The translations under genes were made by a program, and so were the position numbers. Of a DNA stretch of 61,678 nt, positions 61,639 through 61,678 are shown piece by piece. This DNA is from Deltaproteobacteria bacterium. GTDB lineage: Bacteria > Myxococcota_A > Polyangia > Polyangiales > Polyangiaceae. The notes beneath the pieces are model-generated. The model was not told the DNA's origin. It saw only the letters and a program-made list of their open reading frames with translations, and made no database searches. The stretch lies in NCBI GenBank assembly GCA_016875405.1, contig VGRJ01000019.1:1-61678 (forward strand). The letters are read 5' to 3'. Every line of letters begins with the position of its first letter. Position 1 is the first letter of the stretch.

Positions 61639-61678
61639 GTTATGGGCTCCTCCGCGCGCAGAGCTACCGCTCCGCGTC

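Larger units (their letters stand above)
61252..61678. other. Right-hand end without a supported gene
   Basis: The stretch holds the possible upstream starts of the YyaL-like gene, repeat units C and D, a long hairpin, a purine-rich tract with repeated GGGATGA-like words (61500-61560), and an AT-rich island (61606-61645). No complete coding region is visible; one may start beyond the window. Confidence 0.6.

Overview
The window is about 61.7 kb of uniformly high-GC chromosomal DNA and most resembles a member of the Myxococcota, probably the Polyangia. The evidence is indirect: three large Hanks-type Ser/Thr kinases, many lipoproteins whose mature N-termini are Ser/Gly/Thr linkers, MYXO-CTERM-like tails (Cys, hydrophobic stretch, Arg cluster), a choice-of-anchor L protein with Cys-rich repeats, and codon use dominated by G/C in third positions. 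No rRNA, tRNA, insertion sequence, prophage or CRISPR array was recognised.

Layout. 1-2.5 kb: a secreted FGE-fold protein and a BNR-propeller protein, interspersed with a palindromic repeat family that recurs at the far right end of the window with the same 125-bp period. 2.5-8.4 kb: a tandem degenerate receiver protein, then a leftward operon ABC exporter / GAF-like / cytosolic subtilase / TPR protein. 8.5-12.2 kb: a J-domain protein, an isocitrate/isopropylmalate dehydrogenase, a tandem-BMC microcompartment shell protein with no shell or cargo partners, a YebC-family protein and an AgmX/PglI-like lipoprotein. 12.2-20.4 kb: two very large multidomain Ser/Thr kinases flanking a YkgJ-type Cys-cluster protein. 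20.5-26.5 kb: a translationally coupled trio (small His-rich protein, lipoprotein, secreted protein with a Gly-rich barrel-like end), another lipoprotein and a FadL/OMPP1 channel. 26.8-31.7 kb: esterase, diacylglycerol-kinase-like lipid kinase, long-chain acyl-CoA ligase and RsmG. 31.8-34 kb: an MbnP/MbnH metallo-mystery pair without methanobactin genes. 34-36.4 kb: the Cys-rich choice-of-anchor L lipoprotein. 36.4-43.5 kb: a leftward envelope operon (trypsin-like protease, thioredoxin-TPR membrane protein, NlpC/P60 protein). 43.5-44.3 kb: a Cys-rich gene broken by a one-base frameshift. 44.3-47.7 kb: a leftward operon lipoprotein / TerB-like / atypical kinase / membrane protein. 47.7-48.5 kb: an EEP-fold hydrolase. 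48.5-53.6 kb: a DUF2760 protein with two divergent Hsp70 homologues. 53.7-58.7 kb: a zinc-ribbon membrane protein, a small lipoprotein, Ffh with an unusual Pro-Gly-Met tail, an MBL hydrolase, a His/Asp-rich lipoprotein and a ferritin-like protein. 58.9-61.25 kb: a YyaL/spermatogenesis-associated-20-like thioredoxin protein. The end carries more repeat units and an AT-rich promoter-like island.

Two themes recur: protein quality control or folding (J-domain protein, two Hsp70s, Ffh, thioredoxin-fold proteins), and envelope biology with many lipoproteins. The strongest leads for undescribed biology are the structured 125-bp repeat family with a covarying hairpin, the orphan BMC-T protein, the DUF2760-Hsp70-Hsp70 operon, and the kinase-FHA-GGDEF-HEPN-like fusion. 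All functional statements rest on reading motifs by eye; no database search was possible.
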